From Selaginella moellendorffii (Eukaryota > Streptophyta > Lycopodiopsida > Selaginellales > Selaginellaceae): 64,000 bases of DNA. The notes under the pieces were generated by a model. It saw nothing but the letters and a program-made list of their open reading frames with translations. It did not search any database and was not told the DNA's origin. The first letter of the stretch is position 1, and each line of letters begins with the position of its first letter. The position numbers and the translations under genes are program-made. The DNA is taken from NCBI RefSeq assembly GCF_000143415.4, contig NW_003314303.1:565789-629788 (forward strand), written 5' to 3'. Shown in pieces: positions 47,301 to 57,690 of this stretch.

Positions 47301-47680
47301 TCATCAACTGCCTGATCTTTGATCAGGACTTTGGAGAGAACTTTCGCAGCTGGATTGTGGACATCATTCGAGGTAACTATTTACTTTCACAAACGACTAA
47401 AATTCTTGTATGTTTGAACATTTTATAGATATGAGCTCGAAAGAGTTATCCAAGTTCCATCACTTTGCAGTTGATTCTCCAGAGTTCCGACCAAGAGAGC
47501 CTATTTGGATCCAAGTTGAGAGATAGAGTACATCATCTACTCGATTTCCCAGGTTCTCCACATACACACAAGAAGTTTTCTTCCCTTTAATATACCCGTC
47601 AATGGAGTGGACTAAACACAAGATCCATTGGGCACTCCAAAATCCAGAGAGCTTGTATGGATTGGGCTGATGTTGTGGAA
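44371..47680 (+). pseudogene. Multi-exon gene remnant with HECT-like C-terminal region
   Basis: Short exons with plausible GT-AG introns alternate on the plus strand. First comes a Pro/Thr/Ser-rich stretch (44471-44640), then LTMLPHQRAYSSLSVFHNYS, then an acidic exon (45121-45330). At about 46439-46550 IGGALVWEESTIDAGGPHAK resembles the start of a HECT N-lobe (GVDAGGxxREF). MRGLFVLREGATYWHP and IFVGWLLFQAFKCNA follow. At the end ELSKFHHFAVDSPEF, FPRFSTYTQEVF and YPSMEWTKHKIHWAL recall the HECT tail (TCF, LPxYxS, L..AI), with Tyr-Thr where the active Cys should be. Several stops and frame changes. HECT ligases transfer ubiquitin; this copy could not. In fish, HECT genes are often found with the same integrase type, which supports a single element. 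Confidence 0.4.
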
Positions 47681-47757
47681 GTAATCTAGAGACTTTCACA
47701 ATAAAAATAGATAATTGTCTTGAAATATGTTTCAACTTTGAAAGAGACTCTTTCCAG

Positions 47758-48240
47758 TTAATTGGCAAAGTTAAAAGTAAGAATATTCAAAATATTCCAC
47801 AAATGCCCATTATAGGCACTTGCGGCCCTTGTACTCTTTTGGCTTATGCTTGGCTCACCAAGGGTAATCACTATAACTTCCAAAGAAGCTCCCAATTTAG
47901 ATTCTTGGTCAAAACTATCAAGCTTGGGTGCTACATGATGCCCATCCTCGCTTGAGGAACTCTCAACCTGTTTCATGGTAGAACCAAAATCACCCTCTAG
48001 GTCTGTGAACTCGTCCTTGCTTGCATCTCAAGCAGTAACATATCCCTCGCTATCACTTTCTTCAGCAAGACCTTTCCCCTCGGTGATTGGCACAACATTA
48101 GAAGTAGTCTTAGGCTACTTTGTCAGAGGGATTGTTGAGCCTTGAGAGGAGGAGGCATCATATAGAATCCTCGGTCCTGTCCCCTGTTGGATCTATTGTT
48201 GTGCCTCAAAGAAGTCATAGAATCCTCTCTAGTTTGCCAT
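47758..48240 (-). pseudogene. Possible decayed ORF, acidic/serine-rich, unrecognised
   Basis: One minus-strand frame from ATG 48240 runs 161 codons to 47758 with four stops: TAG at 48231-48229, 48195-48193 and 48117-48115, and TGA at 48030-48028. The last 73 codons are open. The text between stops looks protein-like (ESDSEGYVTA, DASKDEFTDLEGDFGST, ESSSSEDGHHVAP). All four stops are one C-to-T change away from CAG or CGA. This many stops is not rare by chance, so the call is weak. Confidence 0.3.
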
Positions 48241-49475
48241 GCCAGGAGGAAACCCAGAAACTTCAAACATTGCAAAAGGGTTAGACTATATAAGAAACTA
48301 TCACAAATCTACTCTTATTAAAGTGAGCATGAGCTTCCAATCCTTGAAAACTCCAGTTCTTCGGCCGCAGCGCACAGCATACATTGGATAGTTTTGCCCC
48401 ATGCTTGGAAACCCTTTTTACAAATTTCAAAATTTGAAACTATTGTGATTGGAAAATATTGTAAGTGTCCATTGTCATTGCTCTTCTCACCTAAATGTTA
48501 TTACATGCAATTACAACTTCTATATTCTCAAATCTCCTTCAGCATGCTCTTCTTGAGAGAACTCCAGGTCCAATTTGAAATAATTATAATTGGAAAATGT
48601 TGAAAGTGTCTATTGTTACCTTGAATGTTACTACATGCAATTGCAACTTCAACATTCTCAAATCTCCTTCAATATGCTCATGTTGAGAGAACTCCAAGTC
48701 CAAACATCAACACTATGCACCTTTGTGTAGTACACAATTGAAGTATGAGCCCCACCAATTAATCAAATTGGTTAGACTTCAACCTACTTTTGAGTCATAT
48801 GCAAATCTTCTAAGCATCATGGTACAAAACTAAAGTGTTAAGAGAGCTATATTGGAAATCAATGGCAACGAAAGATAAACTCAATGGGATGCATTAGAGA
48901 CATGACTCTAGACAATATATATCCATGGCTTTGCAATGGAGCTAGAGGGAGTTCACTTATGCTTGCTATGAACACTATGTTAAAAGAGATGTGCCAAAAA
49001 AGGATAATTCAGTTCTTTTGCCATGAGCACCAAGAGCAAGATGTGAGAACATACTGCTCTAAATAAGCAATTTAGTCGATTGTCTATTTGATTTGCAACA
49101 TTAACAACTTGGTAGAATGCATGGGATGAATGGGTCTATGGGCCATGAATGGCTCCATTCCATACATAGCATGGGTCATTTCTATGGGCATGATGCCCCA
49201 TCTGGGGCATAAGGATTGGATATTCGTAAAATATTCTATGCTTGTGTTTTTTCACACTCATAATACACGTGGCCCAATAGCAAGCATACACATGGTGTGA
49301 GTGAAATCCACCTTTATAAAATCCACCCTTTTACGAATTGCACGCCATACCATGCACGGAGGAATGCAAGAGTGGGCTTATTTCGTATGTGAATTTCCGA
49401 GAAGGCAGACGGACTTAGAGATACCACGTAAAAGAATATTCTAATAAAATTAAGCGTATGCTTTTTTCCTCTCAA
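48241..49475. other. Spacer, no gene recognised
   Basis: AT-rich. At 48425-48720 two imperfect copies of a roughly 130-bp segment follow each other (each with a TGTTATTACATGCAATT-like block and a TCTCAAATCTCCTTCA block). Around 49280-49390 some GST 5'-flank-like words appear. Confidence 0.5.
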
Positions 49476-50204
49476 TCACTTTCCTCTGTACACCGCGGAG
49501 CGAGCCACGAGAAACTCTTTGAGCGCCTCGACTGTGGGCAGCGCGAGCTTGGCAGCGGGATGCGCGAGCACGGCCTGGAAGAAGTTGTGAAGACGCGGGC
49601 ACTGCTCCTGGCTCGCGGGCTTCAAGCCCATCACGCCCGCAATCCCTGGGATCCACACCGCGTAGGGGGCGAGCATCACATCCAAGAACGCCATTCTCGC
49701 GCCGCCAAAGAATGGGCCTTCTTCCTCATTGCCCAGCTTCGTGAATGCCTCCTCGAGAAGCTCGTAGTTCTCGATAAACTCCTCGTTCGTGGCGTCTCCA
49801 CGCATGAATCGCATCAAGCAATCCAGAAGCTGTGCCATGGATCACATCAGGGATGTGTGGCTCTAGAGACATCTAGCTCGAGTAAAGCATACCTTCTTGT
49901 CAATGAAATCCGTCCAGAAGCGATGCTCTGCGCGGAGGAACGCGTCCGTAGGCAGCAGTGGAGATTCTCCGGACCAGACCTCGTCGATGTACTGAACGAT
50001 AATGACTGATTCCACAATGGGCTTCCCATTGTGGATGAGAACCGGGACCTTCTTGTGGATTGGATTGGATTCGAGCAGGAGCTGGCCCTTGTTCCTCAGG
50101 TCCTGGGGGAGATCATCGTGCTCGATGCCTTTGAGTAGCAATGCAATCTTTACTCGCAGAGAAAAGTGGCTCACCCGGGAGCTGAGCAGCGTCACGCCAT
50201 CCAT
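49476..50204 (-). CDS. Tau-class glutathione S-transferase 3
   Basis: Exons 50204-49893 and 49829-49476 with a 63-nt intron; 221 residues. It starts MDGVTLLSSRVSHFSLRVK; the usual W-A-S-P-F around the catalytic Ser is changed to R-V-S-H-F, keeping the Ser but losing the Pro. ESNPIHKKVPVLIHNGKP is a textbook tau G-site, IDEVWSGESPLLP follows, and the intron lies after FIDKK. It ends in SAVYRGK. More diverged than the pair at 22-25 kb. Expected cytosolic glutathione conjugation; the Pro to His change beside the active Ser may alter kinetics. It lies head to tail with GST 4, separated by about 140 bp. Confidence 0.93.
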
Positions 50205-50343
50205 GGATCCGGAATGGATTGGAAAATGAGATCTCGAGAGAACAGTAGAATTCTAGAATGCGATCAATCCAAACACTAGTGAAATTGTCATTATATTACA
50301 TTAGATACCTCCAACTTTTTCTTGTTATTAATGCAAAGGCTCT

Positions 50344-51937
50344 TTACTTATTTCCCGCAAAGCGAACCTGGATAAATTCCTTGAGCTTCTCGACCGGGGG
50401 CAGTGCGCCCTTGGCAGCCGGATGCTCGGACACGGCCTCGAAGAACTTGTGAAGACGCGGGCACTGCTCCTCGCTGGCTTGCTTCAAGCCCATCACTCCC
50501 ACAATCCCGGGGATCCACACGGCGAAGGGAGCGAGCATCACATCTAAGAAGGAGAAGCTCGCGCCGCCGAAGAAGGGACCCTCTTGTTCACTCCCCAGCT
50601 TCGTCAAGGCCCCCTCGAGAAGCACGCAGTTGGCGATGAATTCCTCGTTTGCGGCATCTTTGTCGTTCCCGCGCACGAAACGCATCAAGCAGTCCAGCAG
50701 CTGTACAAGCAAAGGCGTGAGATCGAGTAGATTTCTCAAGACTTATAGAACATACCTTCTTGTCGATGAAATCGCTCCAGAAGCGGTGCTCTGCGCGGAG
50801 GAATGCGTCTTTCGGCAAGAGTGGCGATGTTCCAGGCCAAACCTCGTCGATGTAGTGGACGATGATGGCCGACTCTGCGATGGGCTTGCCCTTGTGGATG
50901 AGAACCGGGACCTTCTTGTGAACTGGATTGGACTCGAGTAGGATCTTACTCTTGTTGCCCAAATCCTCGGGGAGATCTTCGTGCTCGGTGCCCTTGAGCA
51001 ACAGTGCAAGCTTGGCTCGCATCGAGAAGGGGCTGGGCCAAAAGGTGAGCAGTGTTACTGTTGAGAGTAGATGCTAAGGTAGATGCTTAGCTAGGCAGTT
51101 AGGATGATGTGGCATTAGGCAGTTGCCACAGCCCGTGTATACATAGCTTCATATATACAATATGAGCAGTCGTTGCCAACAGTCGCTGCCTTTTTTATCA
51201 TGGTATCAGAGCACAGATCTTGAGGACCTGTGAAGGATGAAGAAGAAGAAGAAGCTTCCAAATGCCAACGGCAGAAGCAGAGTAGCCTAGAGCGCAGCAA
51301 CAAAGCAATGGCAGAGCCATACCAGCAGCGAGGAGTGGCAGATAGTGACTCAGAAGCCCTGGAGCGGCAGAAGATGTTGATATGCTCCAAGAGAGGAGCA
51401 GCAGAGCAGCCAAGAAGCCCAGGAGCAGCAGAGCAGTGACTCAGCAGGCCGAGAAGCAGAACGGCCAAGATGCTTGAAGAGACGAGCAGCAGCAGCCAAG
51501 TGAGCGGCAGCAGATAGCAGCGGCAGAGTTGGCTGAGAAGCCCAGCAGTGGCAAAAGAGCTCCAAGAGAGGAGCCAAAGGAGCGATGGCAAAAGAGCTCC
51601 AAGAGAGGAGCCAAAGGAGCGATGACAAAGCAGCCAAGAGTGGCAGAGGCAGCAAGCCCTAGAGCAACAAGATGTAGTTGCTTTGAGTGGGAGTCAGTGT
51701 CAGTTGTATGCATGCTGAGCATCTTATGTTCAGGCTTTGTCTTAGTTTGTAGACACGCCTGAGTGGGAGTGTTGAGAGTAGATGCTAAGGTAGATGCTTA
51801 GCTAGGCAGTTAGGATGATGTGGCATTAGGCAGTTGCCACAGCCCGTGTATACATAGCTTCATATATACAATATGAGCAGTCGTTGCCAACAGTCGCTGC
51901 CTTTTTTATCAGTTACATCTTGATCACTAGAAGCCAT
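50344..51937 (-). CDS. Tau-class glutathione S-transferase 4, split by a TRIM retroelement
   Basis: Exon 1 begins at 51937 (MASSDQDV), is interrupted at 51059-51911 by an 853-bp retroelement, and resumes 51058-50756 ([15 protein letters not shown]). After a 55-nt intron exon 2 is 50700-50344. With the element and one TSD copy removed the frame is intact at 226 codons, the same as GST 2. The G-site [18 protein letters not shown] and IDEVWPGTSPLLP are preserved, and it ends EFIQVRFAGNK. No other lesion is visible, so inactivation is recent. As it stands the protein would be truncated after the first nine codons unless translation restarts at an internal ATG (51022). Confidence 0.92.
51059..51911 (+). 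mobile_element. TRIM retroelement (TRIM-1) in GST exon 1
   Basis: Two LTRs of 142 bp (51059-51200 and 51770-51911), identical by eye, starting TGTTGAGAGTAG and ending CCTTTTTTATCA, flanked by target duplication GTTAC (51054-51058 and 51912-51916). The primer site TGGTATCAGAGC starts right after the left LTR (51201-51212). A polypurine GAGTGGGAG stands just before the right LTR. The 569-bp interior has no coding capacity but contains a tandem ~42-bp duplication (51549-51625). These are the defining traits of a terminal-repeat retrotransposon in miniature. Confidence 0.97.
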
Positions 51938-52152
51938 TGGAATTGGGAAATCGAGAAGAAAGATCTGGAAATGCGAGAGGCTGGAGAAAGGTTTGTTGAA
52001 GTCGCGCTTTATATAGTCCGTGTGATCCACGGGGAGCGGAATTTCTGAGAAACAGGAGACGAAGGCTTCAAGGGAGTTCCAGAACATAATTCGTACCTTC
52101 GTTAGGCCACGATTGACTGAGAAGAGATATTCGAGAAGAGATCTTCGTGAAT

Positions 52153-52215
52153 GTCGGTAGAACACTTAAGTTTTTAACCCGGTTATTCCCAAGCCCACCA
52201 CCCGAGCGACCACAG
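52153..52215 (-). repeat. Partial duplication of the UGT 3' end
   Basis: TGTCGGTAGAACAC followed by the CCACCACCCGA block occurs here and again at 52251-52310, which includes the last codons of the glycosyltransferase. The spacing and words match but identity is moderate. It lies in the 300 bp between the UGT stop and the start of GST 4. Confidence 0.6.
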
Positions 52216-52237
52216 TTTGTTAGACCGAAGCCAAAGA

Positions 52238-53697
52238 TCACGATCGAGTGTCGGTAGAACACAAGTCTGTGAACAGCATCAAGTTATTCCGAGAGCCACC
52301 ACCCGATGCCGCTGCCTTTCTCGCCGCGTCCCTGAATTCCCTCGCTCTCGCCTTTCGAGCTTTCTCGTTGAAGATCCTCGCAATGGCCTCAGCAATCTCC
52401 TCCCGCTTCACAAACGCGTCGGAGCTCCTCCCGTCCGAAACTTCCACCCCGATGCGGCACCTCTCCGCCATGATCTTGCGGTTGAGCCCCTGCTCGTATA
52501 TCCGAGGCCAGCAGATGATCGGCACGCCGCTGGAGACGCTCTCCAGGACCGAGTTCCATCCGCAGTGGCTCACGAATCCAGCCACTGCCCTGTGCGCCAG
52601 AACTTCTCTCTGCGGCGCCCATGAAACCACCAGGCCTCGTCCCTTGGTCCGCTCGACGAAGTTCTTGTAGAAGTCACTGTTCTTCACCAGGACTGTCGTG
52701 TCTGCTTCGTCCACGAACTGGAGCGGCCTGACTGTGAGCAAGAACGGCACCTTGCTCGCCTCCAAACCGAGCGCGAGCTCCTCGAATTCCTCCTGCGACA
52801 GCTTCGCTATGCTGCCGAATGCGACATAGAGGACTGAGTCTGGTTCCTGCGTGTCGAGCCAGTCGAGGCATTCCCTGTCCTCCTTGAGAAAGCTCAGCAC
52901 GGACTTCAAGTCGCCGTGATCATCCAGCACCGGGAACAAGGGACCGATTGGCAGAAACTTGTCGTTGAAAAGCTTCTTCATCGCGTCCACCACCTCGGGC
53001 TCCAGCTCGTGGAATGTGTTACACAGGATCCAGGAGGACGCCTTGAGCCGCTCGGCTCCAGCACGAAAGTACTCAAGCACGGCTTCCGTGTAGTGCCATG
53101 GAAGATCAGAGTCTATCCCCGGAATGTAAGTGATTTCTCGGTCCTCGCCATCTGATTTTAAACAAGACAAAGATTTAGAGCTATAAGAGTTGACAAAGAC
53201 AAACCTTTTATCGGAAGATCGCCTTCGGAAATAAGCAGTGGGACGTGGTACTCAACAGCAAACCAAGCCGCACTTCCAGGCCAGTAAACAGCGTATGGAA
53301 TTCCAAATTCGCTGGTGACTGGAGCACACCATGATCCAGCATAGTGATCAGAGATTATGACGGTAACGCGAGGTCCACTGTCATTCAGAGCTTGGATCAA
53401 ATTCTTGAACTCGCCGCCGAGATCGTAAACTGCTCTTGAAAAGCGCATTAGATCAGCTTCTGCAGCAGCGAGAACTCCTTTCGACAAATCCACCGCGGGA
53501 TGAAGAGCCTCCAGCCTGATATCCAACTCCGAAGGAAAATCCCATACCTTGATCTGCTCATGAATGGAAACCACGTTGGCGATGGTAACTGCGCATCCGA
53601 GTTCTGCCAGCTTCTTGCCGAGGAACACAACTGGCGAAAAGTGCCCCTGAGCAGGATACGGGACGAGTACCACATGTGGTTTGCCTGCAAACATCAT
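52238..53697 (-). CDS. UDP-glycosyltransferase (plant family 1, PSPG box)
   Basis: Exons 53697-53205 and 53151-52238 with a 53-nt phase-1 intron; 468 residues, the normal length. The start is set at the MMFAGKPHVVLVPYP methionines. The acceptor-side catalytic His is in YPAQGHFSP, with its partner Asp in IISDHYAG. The donor-binding PSPG box begins WAPQREVLAHRAVAGF, continues with SHCGWNSVLESVSSGVPI and ends WPRIYEQ, the final Gln being typical of UDP-glucose users. It should transfer a sugar from UDP-sugar to a small hydrophobic molecule (hormone, phenolic or terpenoid) in the cytosol. Only about 135 bp separates it from the TRM gene upstream on the same strand. Intact. The acceptor cannot be predicted. 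Confidence 0.95.
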
Positions 53698-54728
53698 ATT
53701 GTCAATGCAATTTCTCTCGAGTTCTACGAAGAAGAAAGAACGAACCTGAAGCGCTATATTTTGGTGGAGTAGGCCAGCTGACACACCGAAGCCCGTTCCT
53801 CGCCCTTCCACGTTGGCTTTTTCCGGAAAGAATCATTCTTCCGTCCCGGGGAAAACGAGAGGACACTTGTCGCAGGTTCCTGCCTTCAGTAACTCTCTGG
53901 CAACCTCATCCAGTAGAAACTTGAAAATCTCCTTCGCAATTTGCACTGCTATTCTCTGTAGCTCCTCCTCTGTGCCTGCCCAGTTTGCCTCTTTACTAAC
54001 ATCTCCCTGGTGAAGGCCTTCGACTGACTGCTGCTGGAGGCCTGTGTTATGGCATATCTCACTCCAAACGTCTCGCAGAAGTCCCCGGCTCGAAGGCTTA
54101 CAAGACTTCCGAGCCAAAATCTCGTTGACGACGTCGAAGAGAAACCGGCGATGAGATAAATTGTCAGGACTTCCTTGATAGTCTGCTTCCAGCGTCTGAA
54201 AAGCTTGAGAAATAGCCACAGGCCTTCGACTGTCACACTCATAAAGGGGCGGATTCTTGGACGCCAAAAGTACCTTAGAAACGTAGACAAGATCTGCTAG
54301 ACGAGTGTCAGCCACAGGTTTCCCTGTGTTTACTCCCCGATTCGGTGCTTTTAAAACTCGACGAGTTTCTGCAAGGACGCCACGTTAATTCAGATAAAAG
54401 AAACCTTGTTCATAGGTAGCATTACCTCCCGAGTGTCTTTTGCGAAGTTCCAAAATAGATACTGGACTTGTCTGCTGCAACGTCTCGCTCGCATTTGCAA
54501 AAATTCGTCATCGAGAGAAAGACCACCTTGGAAACCATACCTCTACGATTTCAACTTGAGGCGCCAGTCGTGTATCATAAACTTCAGAAAAGGTTCTCTG
54601 TTCTAGCGTGTCTCCAGGCCGGTCTTCGTCAACGAGAGCCTGCTTTCTCGAAAGTTTTATTGGCGTCGTTTGGTATGCTGGCGAAGAAGTCGTAAGATTC
54701 GCACTTTCCAAACTTTGGTGGCAACTGA

Positions 54729-55556
54729 TGTTAGAGGTAGAGATGATGTGGCAGTAGTTATGCCCACGTGGCAGTAGCTTTATGTATATGTACACAATCA
54801 TATACAGTTATATATATACAGTTCTTCCTCCTCGTGTGCGCGTCTCTCCGCTGCTAACATGGTATCGGAGCCTTGGGCTCCTTGATCCTGAGAATGGCGC
54901 TTGCTGGCCAGGAGGCCAGTGATGAGGAGGAGGATGAGCCTCCCAATTGCAATCCCTCTTGCAATGTTTGGGACGCTTGAGGCGTTGCACCAAGGCACCA
55001 GGCTGTGTAGAGGTGCTGAGCAACAAGCAGCAGCAAGTAGAGAACAAAGCCAGTGGGAGATTGAGAGATTTCACCAACCCACATCAAGAATTGGGTCAAG
55101 ATTCAAGAACATTGCATAGCAATTCTTTGCAGGAATTTCCAGCAATTGGGAAGGATGCTCATGGAGATTCAAGTGCCTAGTCGCAGAGAAGTGGGAGCCT
55201 GGCAGTTCACGGCCAAGACCTCATGCTAGAGGCAAGATTGAAGCCATAGCAAGAAGCAAAGAGTGTGCAAGCAAGTCCAAGACCAAGAACCAAGTTTTGG
55301 GTAGTTGATTGATGAGTTTTCATATGCTTTTCTCATCAGCTTTCCATGCTCATCATCTCAGACTAGCTAGGCACGATTCAGGCTTAGATTCAGACTGGAA
55401 TCAGCCGCCTGATCGTGAGTGGGAGTGTTAGAGGTAGAGATGATGTGGCAGTAGTTATGCCCACGTGGCAGTAGCTTTATGTATATGTACACAATCATAT
55501 ACAGTTATATATATACAGTTCTTCCTCCTCGTGTGCGCGTCTCTCCGCTGCTAACA
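54729..55556 (+). mobile_element. TRIM retroelement (TRIM-2) in the TRM gene
   Basis: Two LTRs of 131 bp (54729-54859 and 55426-55556), identical by eye, starting TGTTAGAGGTAGAG and ending CGCTGCTAACA. The primer site TGGTATCGGAGCC directly follows the left LTR (54860). Polypurine GAGTGGGAG precedes the right LTR. The interior is 566 bp and non-coding. Unlike TRIM-1 there is no target duplication: ACTGA on the left, TGGGC on the right. The LTR sequence is unrelated to TRIM-1 although primer and polypurine sites agree. Confidence 0.95.
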
Positions 55557-55735
55557 TGGGCATGAAGAGCTGAAAGGTGGCAAGAGATTTATGTGGACGC
55601 TGAAATGAGCGGACACAAGACTTGTATATATTTTACATGGAGAAAATGAAAAGGCAGTAGGTTAGGGGAAACAGAGTGTGTCGTTTAACTAGAAAACTAT
55701 CATGGTATCGGAGCCTAAACTGATATATCGTCTCA
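55557..55735 (+). mobile_element. Remnant of another retroelement next to TRIM-2
   Basis: Contains an LTR-end-like sequence AACTAGAAAACTATCA immediately followed by a second TGGTATCGGAGCC primer-site sequence (about 55702), then about 20 bases before TRM coding sequence resumes. The matching left LTR is not seen. Confidence 0.55.
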
Positions 55736-56722
55736 GCGTCGGAGTGGAAGCGTCTTGGATGTCCAGTGGCGTTCGTTCCGGCAAAGGCAAATGCGAGCTG
55801 ACGTCTCTGAAAGCACTCTCCCGAGCCTTCCTGGTGATCTCTTGAGCGATTTCTTTCGCATCCTTGGAGCCATCTCTGAGGCGATGTATAACGAACTCCC
55901 TGGCAGATTGCTGCTGCGTTTTGGTTTCGGTGACAGCGTGCAGTACTTTCTCCCTGGCCGGAGAGTCGGGCTCAAACTCCTCCCTGTGAAATCGCGGTTG
56001 CGTTTCAAAGACTTTGTTGCTGGTTGTTTCCCGAAAATCTGGAGAGTGCGGCTTGTTGATCATCACCTTCTCGTGAAATTGTCTAGTTTCTCTTGTGCTA
56101 GCATATACTGGTGGAGAACAGGACCCTTGTCTTCCCTTTGCCGGACCAGGCTTCAAAACTACAATCCTCGTCGAACCATTGTCAATAGAGACTTTCTTTC
56201 GAGTTTCAGCACGTTGCCCTTCATGTCCGTTCAACAAGAGATGGAGAAGAGTTGGCGTCTTCAAAGGCTCCTCATTCACAGGCTCCACTGGACTTTCAAA
56301 CTGGAGAAAGCTGTCCTTACTCGGCTCGAGAGACCGCATCGCTTCCAAAAGCTGCCGGGATCGGTGCGTAACCCTCGGAGAGTAATTCGGTGTTGTTCCC
56401 TCCCGGAAAGTCTCGCCCAGCACTGACTTTGTGGCTCTTGAAAACTGGCCAGCTTCTTGCGACTGTGTCTCAAGAGTTTGCGCGAGACAGCTTCTATCAT
56501 CTTCGCCCTTTCCAACGAAGAGCCGTTCCTCTTAAGCATGTCACCCATTGTCTCCACCGGCATTGTCTCGAGACCCATAAGTCTTGCCACTACACCCGGT
56601 GGTTTTGCTTTTGCACACGTTGAAAGAACGCTATGCTTCTCAAAGCCAAACTGGAAGATCATATGGTGAGACACACGAATAGAAAGAAAAAATAAAAGCA
56701 AAGAACACTTACGGGGATCCAT

Positions 56723-57360
56723 CGAGAACTCGGGACTGGAGTCTGGACAATCCAGGCTATTACTCGGAGCTTCGACTCCTGGAAGAATCTAAGGGGCTCG
56801 ATCGACACGCAAGAAAAATCAATGCCGGTTTGGTATACCTTCTCGATTCCTCCTGCAAGATCGATTGGTCCTCCCGCTGGAGAAGATCCCGAATATCGGA
56901 GTGCTCATGCCTTGTACCAAACGATAATCTACCTTAAGACCCATCAATCCCTGACATTCTCGCGGGCGCGCTTACTTTGGAATGGAGAATCCCTCGCGAT
57001 CGCGAAGAAAGGAATGATATAACGACGAAGACCTAGAAAGAAGAAAACGTGCCTTTGGAAGAGCGCAAATTGAAAGCTTCTTACCCGCCGCCAAATTTTA
57101 CACAACGACATTGACCGCTGGTAAATTCTGGCGACTTTTACCAGATGATCTCGTGAACAGTGTGACGGATATTCTATTAGGGTAGGAAAAAAAGATAACT
57201 TGATTGTAACCAATTTGTAAGAATTTAACTTGGATAATCAACTTAATTTACCACGCTCCTGTTCATTAACGACTTGATCTGGATAAATTTGTGACAACAA
57301 ATTAAATTTCAGAGGGCTATATTTTTTCCACAAAATACTTCTTCAGTAAACCTGTCCTGA
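56723..57360. other. Upstream region of the TRM gene
   Basis: Probably holds the first TRM exon(s) on the minus strand (an exon-like stretch ends at a GTATAC donor near 56841) and the promoter. The rest is AT-rich with nothing recognised. Confidence 0.4.
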
Positions 57361-57690
57361 CCACTTTTCTAATGGCGGGATTACGAGTTTTGGCTCGGCA
57401 GCCACTCCAAGATGTTGAAGGAAGCTCGGGTTGGGGCGTCACGCTTTCTCAATGCTGATGCCGAAATACTCCAATTCTAATCAGATCTTTTATGTGCTCG
57501 AAGGTAAGAGATTGATTTTCTAGTATGTGAATTTTTTTCTCATCATGCTAAAATTCCGGGATTTTCTCTCTTCGTCCAGGAAATGGTAAAGTAGGACTGA
57601 CTTTTGCGGAGAGTCCCGGCGATTGTAAAGAAAGGCGATGCTATCGCTGTTCCTCACGGCACTGTCAACTGGTGGTTTAACTCATTTCAT
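57361..57690 (+). pseudogene. Fragment of a plant two-cupin protein
   Basis: Pieces in shifting frames read KMLKEARVGASRFL, MPKYSNSNQIFYVLEG, then after an 80-nt intron (57512-57580) NGKVGLTFAESPGDC and, one base later, KKGDAIAVPHGTVNWWFN. This matches the second half of the conserved plant RmlC-like cupin family that includes Arabidopsis At1g07750 (VAYVLQG...KKGDSIALPFGVVTWWFN). At least two single-base frame errors; no 5' or 3' remainder. A dead fragment. Confidence 0.7.

Larger units (their letters stand above)
53833..56722 (-). pseudogene. TRM/LONGIFOLIA family gene split by retroelements
   Basis: Minus-strand exons. 56664-55736: AKPPGVVARLMGLETMP, the TRM motif, then RIVVLKPGP and AKEIAQEITRKARES, with a frame change near 56420. 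54720-54541: ALVDEDRPGDTLEQRTFS. 54474-54426: QTSPVSILELRKRHSG, matching the TRM motif PSPVSVLE. 54368-53833: ADLVYVSKVLLAS, HRRFLFDVVNEIL and LLRDVWSEIC, the C-terminal DUF4378-like domain. Introns are 57-66 nt. One or more 5' exons lie near 56700-56950 (SPEFSMDP at 56710), but their junction is out of phase. TRM proteins bring TON1/PP2A complexes to microtubules and affect cell elongation. The stretch 54729-55735 is retroelement DNA, so the gene is cut in two and the upstream part ends in an artificial tail from the insert. Confidence 0.8.

Noticed and set aside
51115-51591. Antisense frames rich in Leu/Ser across TRIM-1
   Set aside because: Compositional effect of the AGC-rich TRIM interior; TRIMs do not encode proteins.
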